The position numbers and the translations under genes were made by a program. Under the pieces are notes generated by a model that saw only the letters and a program-made list of their open reading frames with translations, did no database searches and had not been told where the DNA came from. This document shows positions 35,167 to 44,021 of a DNA stretch of 64,000 nt, piece after piece. Source of the stretch: Gordonibacter sp036659115 (lineage in GTDB: Bacteria; Actinomycetota; Coriobacteriia; Coriobacteriales; Eggerthellaceae); the NCBI RefSeq assembly GCF_036659115.1, contig NZ_JAVXDF010000001.1. One strand, written 5' to 3'. Positions within the stretch are counted from its first letter, which is position 1; each line of letters starts with the position of its first letter.

Positions 35167-36309
35167 CTATGCGAACAGGGCTGCTGCCTGCTCCATGCGG
35201 CTGGCTATAGGCACGCCGAAGGGGCAGCGCGGCTCGCAGTCCTCGCAGCCGATGCAGTCGGCGGCCGTGGCGTCGAGCGCCTTGTAGTGGGCGCGCACGG
35301 AGGCGGGCACTTCGTCTTGCATGAGCGCCAGGTCGTAGAACTTGTTCACCAGGGCAATGTCGATGTTGGCGGCGCAGGGCGCACAATGTCCGCAGTAGGT
35401 GCATTGCCCGAAGTAAGCGTGCTTGGGTGCGGTGGCTAGTACGCTTGCGTAGTCCTTTTCTTCTTCCGAGGCGCTCTCATAGCGCACGGCATCTGTTACG
35501 TGCTCGACGGTGTCGAAGCCGGCGAGGATGCTGGCTGTGGCGGGGCGGGTGAGCGCGTAGTGGATGCACTGTACGGGGGAGAGCGCCACGCCAAAGGGTG
35601 ATGCTTCAGCGCTGAACAGGCGCCCGCCCGCATAGCCTTTCATCACCGTAATGCCAATGCCGTCGCGCTCGCAAAGAGCATAGAGTTCCGCGCGGGCAGG
35701 TTCCATGCCCTCAAGAGTGTCGTCGTATTGGAAGCTAAATGCGTCATCGAGGCTGGTGGATGCTGGCAACAGGTCGAAGGCAGGATTGATGCTGAACAGA
35801 ATGACTTCGATCTCACCCGAAAGTGCAGCGAGTTTTGCCACCTCGGGGTTGTGTGTGGAAAGCCCGATGTGCTGCACGGTGTTGGCTGCTTTAAGTTTGC
35901 GCACGTAGGCGATGAATTCGCCTGACATAATGCTTTCGAATTCCTCCACGTCGTCCACGTAGTGGATCATGCCCAATTCCACATGGTCGGTGCCAAGGCG
36001 TGCGAGGAGGTCCTCGAATGCGGGGACGACCTTGTCCAGGTTACGCGTGCGCACGTACTGTCCGTCCTGCCAGGTCGAGCCGATGTGCCCTTGGATAATC
36101 CAGCTATCGCGGGTGCCCTTGAGGGCCGCGCCCAAGTTGCTGCGCACATCGGGGTCCGCCATCCAGCAGTCCAAAAGGTTGATACCGGCTTCGGCGCACG
36201 TGCCCGTTACTGCCTTTACCTCGGCGGCCGACTTCTTCTCCATCCACTCGGCCCCAAAGCCGATCTCGCTTACCTCAAGGCCAGTTCGGCCTAGCTTCCG
36301 GTATTTCAT
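35167..36309 (-). CDS. Aldo/keto reductase-like protein fused to 2[4Fe-4S] ferredoxin domain
   Basis: 380 residues. The barrel begins KLGRTGLEVSEIGFGAEWM and ends near residue 290; then come two Cys clusters, CTYCGHCAPCAANID and CIGCEDCEPRCPFG. The AKR active site has changed: where the family has D-x4-Y the sequence is LDCWMADPDVRSNLG, and the Lys strand LATK is IQGHIG. The Asp remains, but catalytic Tyr and Lys are replaced, so classic NAD(P)H hydride chemistry is doubtful. The WMADP and QGHIGSTWQ segments look conserved as a subfamily signature. Function unknown; an electron-transfer or ligand role is possible. Confidence 0.82.
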   Translation of the reverse strand: MKYRKLGRTGLEVSEIGFGAEWMEKKSAAEVKAVTGTCAEAGINLLDCWMADPDVRSNLGAALKGTRDSWIIQGHIGSTWQDGQYVRTRNLDKVVPAFEDLLARLGTDHVELGMIHYVDDVEEFESIMSGEFIAYVRKLKAANTVQHIGLSTHNPEVAKLAALSGEIEVILFSINPAFDLLPASTSLDDAFSFQYDDTLEGMEPARAELYALCERDGIGITVMKGYAGGRLFSAEASPFGVALSPVQCIHYALTRPATASILAGFDTVEHVTDAVRYESASEEEKDYASVLATAPKHAYFGQCTYCGHCAPCAANIDIALVNKFYDLALMQDEVPASVRAHYKALDATAADCIGCEDCEPRCPFGVPIASRMEQAAALFA

Positions 36310-36328
36310 GGGTACCCGCTTTCTTAAC

Positions 36329-36375
36329 TGGTTCAGTTTCCATCATTGAACCACATAGAGCGCACTCCAAGTCAA
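36329..36375 (-). promoter_or_regulatory. MerR-type promoter and operator of the AKR gene
   Basis: On the minus strand TTGACT (36370-36375) is followed 19 bp later by TTCAAT (36345-36350). The spacer starts with TGGAGTGCGCTCTA, like MerR-family operators lying in over-long 19-bp spacers. A second perfect inverted repeat TGGTTCA/TGAACCA (36329-36353) overlaps the -10. No merR gene is in the window. Confidence 0.45.
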
Positions 36376-36453
36376 GAAAAATAGAGCCTAACGAGAGATA
36401 AAGATAGCTTGCGAGCAAGCCAGACCTCCCTATCATTCCCTAGGTGAAAGGCA

Positions 36454-36482
36454 TTCACAAACAGGATGGTTTCGCCTATACT
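36454..36482 (+). promoter_or_regulatory. Strong promoter of the locus 2 antisense RNA
   Basis: TTCACA (36454-36459) and TATACT (36477-36482) are separated by exactly 17 bp, pointing into the hairpin RNA convergent with the small membrane ORF. Confidence 0.7.
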
Positions 36483-36488
36483 ACAGGC

Positions 36489-36595
36489 GAGTCGTAGAGA
36501 GCGTTTACTCTCTACGACTCTCGAACTTGCTTCGGCGGTTCGGGCTATTTGTGCAGCTCCGGTTCGTCCTCAGGGGACGACCGGGGCGTATCTTT
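36489..36595 (+). ncRNA. Candidate antisense RNA antitoxin, locus 2
   Basis: Seven bases after TATACT begins a perfect 13-bp hairpin (GAGTCGTAGAGAG 36489-36501 / CTCTCTACGACTC 36508-36520). Then comes GCTTCGGCGGTTCGGG, shared with locus 1, and then a second hairpin (CCGGTTCGTCC / GGACGACCGG, 36559-36585 with one bulge). The RNA is antisense to the 3' part of the convergent ORF. The ends are estimated from the promoter and last hairpin. Confidence 0.55.
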
Positions 36596-36708
36596 GATGC
36601 GAGTTTCAAAACCAACTCGATCACCCCGAGCACGAAGGTGCCAAAACTAAGCACCAGCCCGAGAACCTGCAAGATCACCCCAGTAAAAGCAACAACAAAA
36701 TCATCCAT
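36505..36708 (-). CDS. Small hydrophobic peptide, candidate type I toxin (locus 2)
   Basis: 67 residues: MDDFVVAFTGVILQVLGLVL, a second hydrophobic part FGTFVLGVIELVLKLASKI, then a basic tail rich in Arg, Asn and Ser. A GGGGGTGG Shine-Dalgarno lies 6 bases upstream. The coding 3' end runs through the shared CGAACCGCCGAAGC element and the first antisense hairpin. It is longer than the locus 1 peptide because the frame stays open through the conserved downstream element, so the basic tail may be incidental. Both loci also share TCTAGAATA just upstream, whose minus strand gives a TATTCT -10. Confidence 0.5.
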   Translation of the reverse strand: MDDFVVAFTGVILQVLGLVLSFGTFVLGVIELVLKLASKIRPGRPLRTNRSCTNSPNRRSKFESRRE

Positions 36709-36989
36709 AGAGGACCACCCCCTTCCCTGTCTAGAATAGGAAATGGATGTTAAGAGGGTGGGAGCCTCCCCGCCTGGACAAGTTTGTGGGTAGCATCCTA
36801 TCAGGACTGATGACGTCAAAGCTATCCCGGTGGAACCACGATTTTCTCAGCAAAAGCCAAGCAGGTTGGTAGTAAAAATCCAGCAAAACTCAGTCAGGAG
36901 TCAAGCAAGGCGGGGTTACCTCGTTCGGAATCTCACTGCAAAAGCATACGGCAATATCACCCCGATTATGGTGCCGCAATCGGGTCGCG

Positions 36990-37646
36990 TTACGCTTTTC
37001 CGCAGCTGGGGCAGAGGTCGCAGAGGAAGCATTCGCCGCATTTGGGGCGCCGCGCTATGCAAGTTGCGCGGCCGAACAGCACCCATTGGTGGTTGATGGG
37101 GCCCCAGCACTCGCGCGGATAGAGTTTCAGCAAGTCCTCCTCCACCTTTCCCGCTGTTTCCTCCTTGGTGAACTTGAGCTTGTGGGCTATGCGGAATACG
37201 TGGGTGTCTACGGCGATGCCCTCCACGATGCCGAAGCCTTCGTTCATGACGATGTTCGCCGTCTTGCGGCCGACGCCGGGAAGGCGCTGCAACTCCTCCA
37301 TGGTCCGCGGCACCTCGCCGCCGAACTCCGAGAGCACCATTTGAGCGCATTTGATGACGTTGGCGGCCTTTGTGTGGTAGAAGCCGATAGTGCGGATGAT
37401 GTCCTCGACGTCGCCGATGTTCGCGGCTGCGAGATCGGGAATGGTGGGGTAGCGCTCCCACAGCGCCGGAGTCACGCGGTTCACGCCCTTGTCGGTGGTC
37501 TGGGCGGAGAGCAGTACGGCTATGGTCAGGCGGAACGGGTCGTTCCAGTAGTGCAAGGCGCATTCAGCGGCAGGATAGTGCACGTTCATGCGGTCTTCGA
37601 CGGCCAGGGCGCGTTCGCGCTTTGCTTTCATAGATTCGCGTGGCAT
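36990..37646 (-). CDS. nth: Endonuclease III
   Basis: 218 residues from ATG 37646 (AAGGAGG upstream). Catalytic Lys is in LPGVGRKTANIV and catalytic Asp in VDTHVFRIA. The [4Fe-4S] ligands C-x6-C-x2-C-x5-C are complete in CIARRPKCGECFLCDLC. It removes oxidised pyrimidines and nicks AP sites. The contrast with the clusterless MutY-like protein at 10.1 kb is notable. Confidence 0.95.
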   Translation of the reverse strand: MPRESMKAKRERALAVEDRMNVHYPAAECALHYWNDPFRLTIAVLLSAQTTDKGVNRVTPALWERYPTIPDLAAANIGDVEDIIRTIGFYHTKAANVIKCAQMVLSEFGGEVPRTMEELQRLPGVGRKTANIVMNEGFGIVEGIAVDTHVFRIAHKLKFTKEETAGKVEEDLLKLYPRECWGPINHQWVLFGRATCIARRPKCGECFLCDLCPSCGKA

Positions 37647-37957
37647 ATGACCTCCTTCGCGACAGGGTAAGTTGCATTGGCATTCAGTATAGCGAACGAA
37701 CGACGCGTCGTCTGGTGTGCTTGGTTGAATGCTGGAGCAAGGCAAACTGACCCATTTGTTGGAAGTGAGCAAAGGGTCGTGGATGGAAGACCAGTATCGA
37801 GAACTTACGACGGGGTGATCACGTAGCGGGCGCTGGTGCTCGAGGACGGATTCATCTTGCTTCCGGGGCGCCCTGAGGCACTCGGCGCGAACGGTGTAGT
37901 ACACTGTCTAGGCTACTCCGCTTTGCCGACAAGAGGGAGTGGGCGCACTTGATGGAG

Positions 37958-37977
37958 AGCCGCAAACGCGGCTTTTT
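37958..37977 (+). terminator. Terminator or attenuator just upstream of mfd
   Basis: AGCCGC-AAAC-GCGGCT followed by T4 lies 34 bp before the mfd start. No plus-strand gene precedes it, so it may attenuate mfd transcription or end a small leader RNA. Confidence 0.6.
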
Positions 37978-38010
37978 CGCGTTGCTTTCATACGGACAAG
38001 GACCAGGTTC

Positions 38011-41000
38011 ATGCTCATAGATTCATTGACGTTCACGCTGGAGAAATCGGATGCCCTCGACGGGTTTTGGGGTAAGCTCGACGCAGGTGAGGACTCCACG
38101 TTGGGTGTGGCGTCATCGGCGCGACCGTTTTTGGTGGCGGCCCGCTTCGCGCACAAGTTGCAGCCCACGCTCGTGGTGGTTGCGGGCGAAGACGCTGCCG
38201 TGGCGTTCGCGCGCTCGGCGGCGGCCTATTTGGGTGACGAGCGCGTCATGCGCTTTCCCGAGCGGGCCGACCATCCCTTTGCGCCCAAGCCCGCCGACCC
38301 CGTCCAGGTGGCGCGCCGCATGGAGGCCGTGCATGCGCTGGCATCCGGGCGCGCGGCCGTGGTGGTGGCCAGCGCCCGGGCGTTGTTGCGTACACTGGCG
38401 CCCGTGGGGTCGAATGTGTTTCTGCCACTGGTGCTGGAGGCGGGTCGCGAGCTTGCTGCTATGACGGGTGCCACGGAGACGGGCGTGGCAGCGTTTGAGG
38501 ACGTGGCCCGCGCGCTCGAGGAGCGCGGCTTTGCCAACACCGGCGAGTTGGACGGCCCCGGCACGTTCGCCGTGCGCGGCGGCACCATCGACGTGTACCC
38601 GGGCAACCTGGTGTATCCGGTGCGCCTGGACTTCTTTGGCGACGAGCTGGACGAGATACGCCGCATCGTGCCTTCCACCGGTCAGACCATCCAGGCGCTG
38701 CCGCGGGTGGACGTGTACCCGGTGATCGAGTTTGCCGCCACGAAAAGCGCGCTTGCCCGCGCTCGCGAGAAGCTGGCGCGTCCCGCGAGTACAAACCCCG
38801 CCCTGCGCGACGTGCTGGAGAAGCTGGAGGGCGGCCTGCGCTTCGACGGTGCCGACGTGTTGCTGCCCTACCTGTACAACAAGACGGCCACGCTCGGCGA
38901 CTATCTGCGCCCTGATGCGCTGACGGCGCTTGTGGAGCCGCGCTCGCTCTTCGACGATGCGACGCATGCCATGGACGACGTTCGCGGTCGCGCCAAGGGC
39001 ACGCAGGTGGCGCTTGAAGGCCTCTACGCCGACCCGGCTAAGTTGAATTTCGGCGACAACCAGCGCGCCACCTATGTGTCTATCATGCGCGTGGGCGGGC
39101 ACATTGACGACGAGCTGCCGGTGAAGCGCGTGGAGGTGGCGGGGCATCCTGACAAGCTCTACGGCCGTTTGCGCTCGCTCGTGGATACCGACTACACGGT
39201 GGTGTTCAGCGCGCCGAACTACCGCGCGCGCCAAGACATGAAGTTGGCGTTCGTGGACCAGGGGCTGCCCATCCAGGAGCGGCTGGACGTGGCTGACGGC
39301 GAAGACGGCGCGTCGCCGGGCGCGGCATCTTTGGCCGGCTCTGGGGCTACGGCGTCAAAGCGCAACCTGGGCACGTCGGAGGCTGCGGCGAAGCGGCAGC
39401 TGCGACGGGGCGTGGTGAACGTGGTGGACGTGGACATTCCGCTGGGCATGATCATCCCGAAGGCGAAGCTGGCGCTGGTGAGCGTGTCTGACACTCAAGG
39501 TGCCTCCACGGCGCGTCCGAGCCGCCACATCGACATCACCGAGATCACGTTTCCCTACAAGCCGGGCGACTACGTGGTGCACGCATCGCACGGCGTGGCG
39601 CACTTCAAGGAGCTGGTGCGCCGCGACGTGGATGGCACGGCGCGCGACTACCTGCTGCTGGAATACTCCGAAGGCGACAAGCTTTACGTGCCGGTGGAGC
39701 AGCTCGACCGCGTGACCCGCTACGTGGGGCCGGAGGGTGCCTCTCCACGTCTCACGCGCCTGAACACGGCCGACTGGTCGCGTGCTATGAGCAAGGCCCG
39801 TGCCGCCACTAAAAAACTCGCCTTCGACTTGGTGGACGTGTACACGCGTCGCGCGACGGTGCAGGGCTACCGCTTCGGGCCGGACACGGTCATGCAGCGC
39901 GAGATGGAAGAGGCGTTTCCTTACCAGGAGACGCCCGACCAGCTGTCTGCCATCGCCGACGTGAAGGCCGACATGCAGTCGGCCAAGCCCATGGATCGCC
40001 TGGTATGCGGCGATGTGGGCTTCGGCAAGACCGAGGTGGCCCTGCGTGCGGCGTTCAAGGCCACGCAGGATTCCAAGCAGGTCATGGTGCTGTGTCCGAC
40101 CACCATCCTGGCGCAGCAGCACTTCACGAACTTCAAGGAGCGCTGCGAGCCCTTTGCGGTGCGTGTGGAGGTGCTCTCGCGCTTCCGCACGCCGGCGCAG
40201 CAAGCTGCGGCCCTCAAGGGGTTCCAGGAGGGCGACGTGGACATCCTCGTGGGCACGCACCGCCTGCTATCGCGTGACGTGAACCCGCACGATCTGGGGC
40301 TCGTGATCATCGACGAGGAGCAGCGCTTCGGCGTGGGCCACAAGGAGCAGCTGAAGAACCTGCGCGAGTCCATCGACGTGTTGACGCTGTCGGCTACGCC
40401 CATCCCGCGCACCATGCAGATGTCGCTGTCGGGCGTGCGCGACATGAGCCTGATACTCACCGCGCCCGACGAGCGGCGTCCGGTGGAAGTGCACGTAGGC
40501 GAGTGGGACCCCGACTTGGTGAGCGCAGCTATCCGCCGCGAGCTGGCGCGCGGCGGGCAGGTGTACTACGTGTCGAACCGCGTGCGCACCATGGAGGAGG
40601 CCGTGCGCCGCGTGATGGCCGCCGCCGGCGAGGCGCGCGTGGGCGTGGCGCACGGGCAGATGTCGAAGGACGAACTTGAGCGCGTCATGGAGGACTTCGT
40701 GGCAGGCGAGCTGGATGTGCTGGTGGCCACCACCATCATCGAGAGCGGCATCGACAACCCGCATACCAACACGCTCATCATTGAGGACTCGCAGCGCTAC
40801 GGACTGTCCCAGATGTACCAGCTGAAGGGCCGCGTGGGTCGCTCGTCCACGCAGGCCTTCGCTTACTTCATGTTCCCTGAGCACGTGAGCCTGACCGAGG
40901 AGGCGCAGGCGCGCCTGACCGCGCTCGACGAGCATACCGACTTGGGCAGCGGCATGCGCATCGCCATGCGCGACTTGGAGATACGCGGCGCAGGTAGCCT

Positions 41001-41562
41001 TATGGGCGCCGAGCAGTCCGGCAACATGTCGGCCGTGGGCTTCGACCTGTTTGCGCAGATGCTCTCCCAGGCCGTAAACTCCACGCGCGAGGGCGACCTC
41101 AAGGCCATGGACGCGCTGCCGCCCGCGCTCTCCGACATCACGGTGAACGTGCCGGGGCACACCTACCTGCCCGAGGACTACGTGCCGGACGCCGACGAGC
41201 GCGTGCTGTGGTACCGCAAGATCGCCAGTGCCGCCACCGAGCAGGCGGTGGAAGAGGTGGCTGCCGACCTTGTGGACAAGCGCCCCGACATGCCGCAGGC
41301 TGCGAAGAACCTGCTGGAGCGCGCCCGCATCAAGGCGTTCGCCAACGAGCACCATATCAAGACCGTGTCCATCACGGCGGGCCGCTTGGTGGTGGAGCCT
41401 ATCGACGTGCCCCGCGACAAGATGACGGGCCTGCGCCGCGCGGGCGGCCGCTACTTGGCCGACAAGCGCAAGCTACAACTGCCCCTGCGCTACTTCAAGC
41501 TGGACGAAGGCGACAACCTGCTGGGCCCGGTATTCGCGTTTCTAAAGGAGTTGGCAGGGTAG
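38011..41562 (+). CDS. mfd: Transcription-repair coupling factor Mfd
   Basis: 1,183 residues. I chose ATG 38011 (AAGGACC upstream); a GTG at 37939 would sit before the terminator. Order: UvrB-like domains (GGTIDVYPGNLVYPVRLDFF), RNA polymerase-interacting domain KPGDYVVHASHGVAHF (about 515-575), RecG-type motor with GDVGFGKTEVALRA (near 668) and DEEQRFG (near 768), GRVGRSSTQAFAYF, and the C-terminal TRCF domain. It removes stalled polymerase and recruits UvrA. The linker near 430-455 is Ala/Gly-rich and longer than usual. Confidence 0.95.
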   Translation: MLIDSLTFTLEKSDALDGFWGKLDAGEDSTLGVASSARPFLVAARFAHKLQPTLVVVAGEDAAVAFARSAAAYLGDERVMRFPERADHPFAPKPADPVQVARRMEAVHALASGRAAVVVASARALLRTLAPVGSNVFLPLVLEAGRELAAMTGATETGVAAFEDVARALEERGFANTGELDGPGTFAVRGGTIDVYPGNLVYPVRLDFFGDELDEIRRIVPSTGQTIQALPRVDVYPVIEFAATKSALARAREKLARPASTNPALRDVLEKLEGGLRFDGADVLLPYLYNKTATLGDYLRPDALTALVEPRSLFDDATHAMDDVRGRAKGTQVALEGLYADPAKLNFGDNQRATYVSIMRVGGHIDDELPVKRVEVAGHPDKLYGRLRSLVDTDYTVVFSAPNYRARQDMKLAFVDQGLPIQERLDVADGEDGASPGAASLAGSGATASKRNLGTSEAAAKRQLRRGVVNVVDVDIPLGMIIPKAKLALVSVSDTQGASTARPSRHIDITEITFPYKPGDYVVHASHGVAHFKELVRRDVDGTARDYLLLEYSEGDKLYVPVEQLDRVTRYVGPEGASPRLTRLNTADWSRAMSKARAATKKLAFDLVDVYTRRATVQGYRFGPDTVMQREMEEAFPYQETPDQLSAIADVKADMQSAKPMDRLVCGDVGFGKTEVALRAAFKATQDSKQVMVLCPTTILAQQHFTNFKERCEPFAVRVEVLSRFRTPAQQAAALKGFQEGDVDILVGTHRLLSRDVNPHDLGLVIIDEEQRFGVGHKEQLKNLRESIDVLTLSATPIPRTMQMSLSGVRDMSLILTAPDERRPVEVHVGEWDPDLVSAAIRRELARGGQVYYVSNRVRTMEEAVRRVMAAAGEARVGVAHGQMSKDELERVMEDFVAGELDVLVATTIIESGIDNPHTNTLIIEDSQRYGLSQMYQLKGRVGRSSTQAFAYFMFPEHVSLTEEAQARLTALDEHTDLGSGMRIAMRDLEIRGAGSLMGAEQSGNMSAVGFDLFAQMLSQAVNSTREGDLKAMDALPPALSDITVNVPGHTYLPEDYVPDADERVLWYRKIASAATEQAVEEVAADLVDKRPDMPQAAKNLLERARIKAFANEHHIKTVSITAGRLVVEPIDVPRDKMTGLRRAGGRYLADKRKLQLPLRYFKLDEGDNLLGPVFAFLKELAG

Positions 41563-41581
41563 ATTCGCTTCCTGCCAAGAG

Positions 41582-41692
41582 CAGTGCCCGGGGAAACCCA
41601 GTCGCTCGGCAGTACTCGCCGCTTTGCGGCTGCGGCGCCGCGAAGCAAGTCCCCGAAGGGGAAAGTCGCTTGGTGGGTATCCCTGGGCACTG
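41582..41692 (+). repeat. Long imperfect inverted-repeat element after mfd
   Basis: CAGTGCCCGGGGAAACCCA (41582-41600) is complementary, with three or four mismatches, to TGGGTATCCCTGGGCACTG (41674-41692). Two smaller hairpins lie inside (GCCGC-TTTG-GCGGC and TCCCC-GAAG-GGGGA-like). An 8-bp hairpin TTGGCAGG/CCTGCCAA spans the mfd stop just before it. The whole could be a structured RNA or a small palindromic repeat element. Confidence 0.55.
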
Positions 41693-41767
41693 TTCCCTGA
41701 GGGAGCGATGCGGTGGGCGGGATGAAGGGTATGGTTGTAGGATTGATAGTGGTAAGGGAGGTTTGTT

Positions 41768-42517
41768 ATGGATGCTCGTTTCATCAACCTGACGCCGGAG
41801 AACCTGGCCGACGAACAGGTGAGCTGCATCATTCGCAGCAAGAAACCCCACCCGGGTATCGAGGCTAAGAAACACTGGCTTGCTGAGCGCCTGGTAGAGG
41901 GCCATGTGTTCAGGAAACTGGATGCGAAGGCGACGGTGTTCATCGAGTATGCCCCGCTTGAGACGGCTTGGGTCCCCATCGTGGGAGACAACTATATATA
42001 CTTATACTGCCTCTGGGTATACGGTGCCCCCAAGGGACAGGGGTACGGCCGTGCACTCATGGAATACTGCTTAGCCGATGCCCGAGCCAAGGGTAAGTCG
42101 GGCGTGTGCATGCTGGGCGCCAAGAAGCAGAAATCCTGGCTTTCCGACCAGTCCTTTGCGAAGAAGTACGGGTTCGAAGTGGTCGATACTACCAACAACG
42201 GCTACGAGTTGCTCGCCCTTTCCTTCGACGGAGGCATGCCTCGGTTTGCGCCGGGTGCCAAGGAGGAGCGCATCGAGCGCCAGGAGCTGACGATCTACTA
42301 CGACTTCCAGTGCCCTTACGTTCCGGGACATATTGAGTCGTTGAAGCGGTACTGCGAGGACAAAGGCGTCCCTTTGTCTCTCGTGCAAGTGGATTCGTTG
42401 CAAAAGGCAAAGGAGCTACCCTGCGTGTTCAACAACTGGGCGGTGTTCTACCAGGGGAATTTCGAGACGGTGAACCTGGTGGATACGGCTTATGTGGAGA
42501 GAATCCTCAAGAAGTAA
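41768..42517 (+). CDS. GNAT acetyltransferase with YoaP-like C-terminal domain
   Basis: 249 residues. The GNAT acetyl-CoA loop is VYGAPKGQGYGRALME, followed by KKYGFEVVDTTNNGYELLAL. The last ~85 residues (ELTIYYDFQCPYVPGHIESLKRYC ... FNNWAVFYQGNFETVNLVD) form a thioredoxin-like YoaP domain with a single remaining active-site Cys. Its substrate is unknown. AAGGGAGG precedes the ATG. Confidence 0.82.
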   Translation: MDARFINLTPENLADEQVSCIIRSKKPHPGIEAKKHWLAERLVEGHVFRKLDAKATVFIEYAPLETAWVPIVGDNYIYLYCLWVYGAPKGQGYGRALMEYCLADARAKGKSGVCMLGAKKQKSWLSDQSFAKKYGFEVVDTTNNGYELLALSFDGGMPRFAPGAKEERIERQELTIYYDFQCPYVPGHIESLKRYCEDKGVPLSLVQVDSLQKAKELPCVFNNWAVFYQGNFETVNLVDTAYVERILKK

Positions 42518-42553
42518 GCCAGGCGGCCAGAGTAGATGAGACAAGGAGTCGGC

Positions 42554-43597
42554 GTGGGTTCGAGTGAGTTGAGGGAAACTGCTCCCGGCGAAGGCGTTCA
42601 TGCGGGGGAGGCATTCTTCCGCAAGCGGTTTTGGCGGGGCATCGTGTGTACGTTGGTGGGAGCGGCCCTCTGGGGATTTTCGGGGGCCTGCGCGCAGTTC
42701 CTGCTGTCGAACTACGCCATCACCCCGGCGTTCATTACTAGCGCCCGCATGCTGGGGGCCGGGTTGCTGTTCTTGATCGTGCTGTGGGCAACGCAGCGCG
42801 AAAAGCTCTTCTCCATGCTGCGCGACAAGCTCACGATGGGCAGGCTTGCGGTGTTCGGCGGTGTGGGACTGTACTTGTGCCAGATAACCTACGCCATCGT
42901 CATCGGCTACACGAACGCGGGCACGGCCACGGTGCTGCAGTGCACGGGCATTGCATTCGTCCTGCTGTTCACGTGCGTGTTCTTGCGACGGCTCCCGCGC
43001 GTACGCGAAACGGTGGGGCTGGTGGCAGCCATGGGCTCTACCTGGATCATTGCCACGCAGGGCGATGTGGGCACTCTGGCGTTGCCTTTGTCGGGGCTGG
43101 TATGGGGTATCGCGAACGGGTTGTCGGTCGCATTCTATATTATGTTCCCAAAGAGCCTTTTTGCCGAGTGGGGGAGCTTTGCCGTAACGGGCCTCGGTAT
43201 GCTGGTGGGGGGCATTGCGGCTACGGCTGTATGGCTATCGGGTATCCTCGACGGCCAGGCAGGAGCGTTACCTGTCATGGATGCGGCGGGGTGGTCGGTC
43301 TTGGCTGTCATCGCCGTCGTGGGAACGTTCGCGGCGTTTGCCTTATACCTCCATGGGGTATCTGTTATAGGCTCGGTGAAGGGAAGCCTCCTTGGTGCCA
43401 TTGAGCCGGTGAGCGCCACGGTGTTCGCGGCGCTGTGGTTGGGCACGGCGTTCACGGGAGCCGACTGGATAGGTTTTGCGCTCATGATCGCCATGATATT
43501 CTTGGTGACAGGGGAGAAGCCGAGCATGCCCGATGATGCCGCCGCCTCGAAAAGCGATGGCGAAGATCATGTTGGCAAGATGGCTTCTGAATCCTGA
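42554..43597 (+). CDS. EamA/RhaT-family transporter
   Basis: 347 residues with ten helices and two EamA repeats (TLVGAALWGFSGACAQFLL; LVWGIANGLSVAFYIMFPKSL). GTG 42554 has AAGGAG 5 bases upstream and is preferred over ATG 42536. The N-terminus carries ~25 polar residues and the C-terminus a charged tail. It follows the GNAT gene by 36 bp, probably in one transcript. The substrate is not predictable. Confidence 0.84.
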   Translation: MGSSELRETAPGEGVHAGEAFFRKRFWRGIVCTLVGAALWGFSGACAQFLLSNYAITPAFITSARMLGAGLLFLIVLWATQREKLFSMLRDKLTMGRLAVFGGVGLYLCQITYAIVIGYTNAGTATVLQCTGIAFVLLFTCVFLRRLPRVRETVGLVAAMGSTWIIATQGDVGTLALPLSGLVWGIANGLSVAFYIMFPKSLFAEWGSFAVTGLGMLVGGIAATAVWLSGILDGQAGALPVMDAAGWSVLAVIAVVGTFAAFALYLHGVSVIGSVKGSLLGAIEPVSATVFAALWLGTAFTGADWIGFALMIAMIFLVTGEKPSMPDDAAASKSDGEDHVGKMASES

Positions 43598-43660
43598 CAA
43601 CTCCGCGTTGCCCTACAGTGGGGAGGTGTCGCAACGCGATTGTCCAACCTATGGCTTGCA

Positions 43661-43751
43661 GGTGGGCGCAGCTGGTGGGTGCGGCTGGTGGGTGCAGCTG
43701 GCAGGTGCAGCTGGCGGGTGCAGCTGGTGGGCGAAGCTGGTGGGTGCAGCT
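43661..43751 (+). repeat. 13-bp minisatellite, 7 copies
   Basis: Seven units of GGTGGGTGCAGCT with one or two substitutions each. The 13-bp period is not a multiple of three and no start or stop context suggests translation. It lies 64 bp after the transporter stop. Confidence 0.92.
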
Positions 43752-44021
43752 GCTGACGGCGCGGGAGATGGTAGGTTCGGTGTGGACAAAAATAGCGTTC
43801 GGGGCCTTGCTCAGCGTATGGCAAGCGTCTATGGGGTTTTGCGACCTGGTCTTTTGTATGCCAGAAGTTGATTTGCCTTCAAAATCGCTGTTTTTCGCAA
43901 CCCCGAACCTCGTTTTTGTCCATGACCCTTTGAATTATATAAATGGAAGCGCTGTATGCACGACGTTGGAAAGCGGGTAGCATTCTGCTCGGTCAGCTCG
44001 CCGACGTCGATGGCTTCCGGG
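43752..44021 (+). other. Gene-free stretch after the minisatellite
   Basis: With the minisatellite, the gap between the EamA and NAT genes is 424 bp. This half becomes AT-rich (TTGAATTATATAAATGG near 43930) but has no open frame with a ribosome-binding site, and I see no tRNA or clear hairpin terminator in it. Confidence 0.5.

Noticed and set aside
37647..37938. Open frame continuing upstream of nth
   Set aside because: Nothing resembling endonuclease III precedes ATG 37646, which has a strong AAGGAGG.
43661..43751. Tandem repeats considered as a CRISPR array
   Set aside because: Units are contiguous with no spacers; the same applies to the 35-bp repeats at 1098-1202 and the octamer at 23735.
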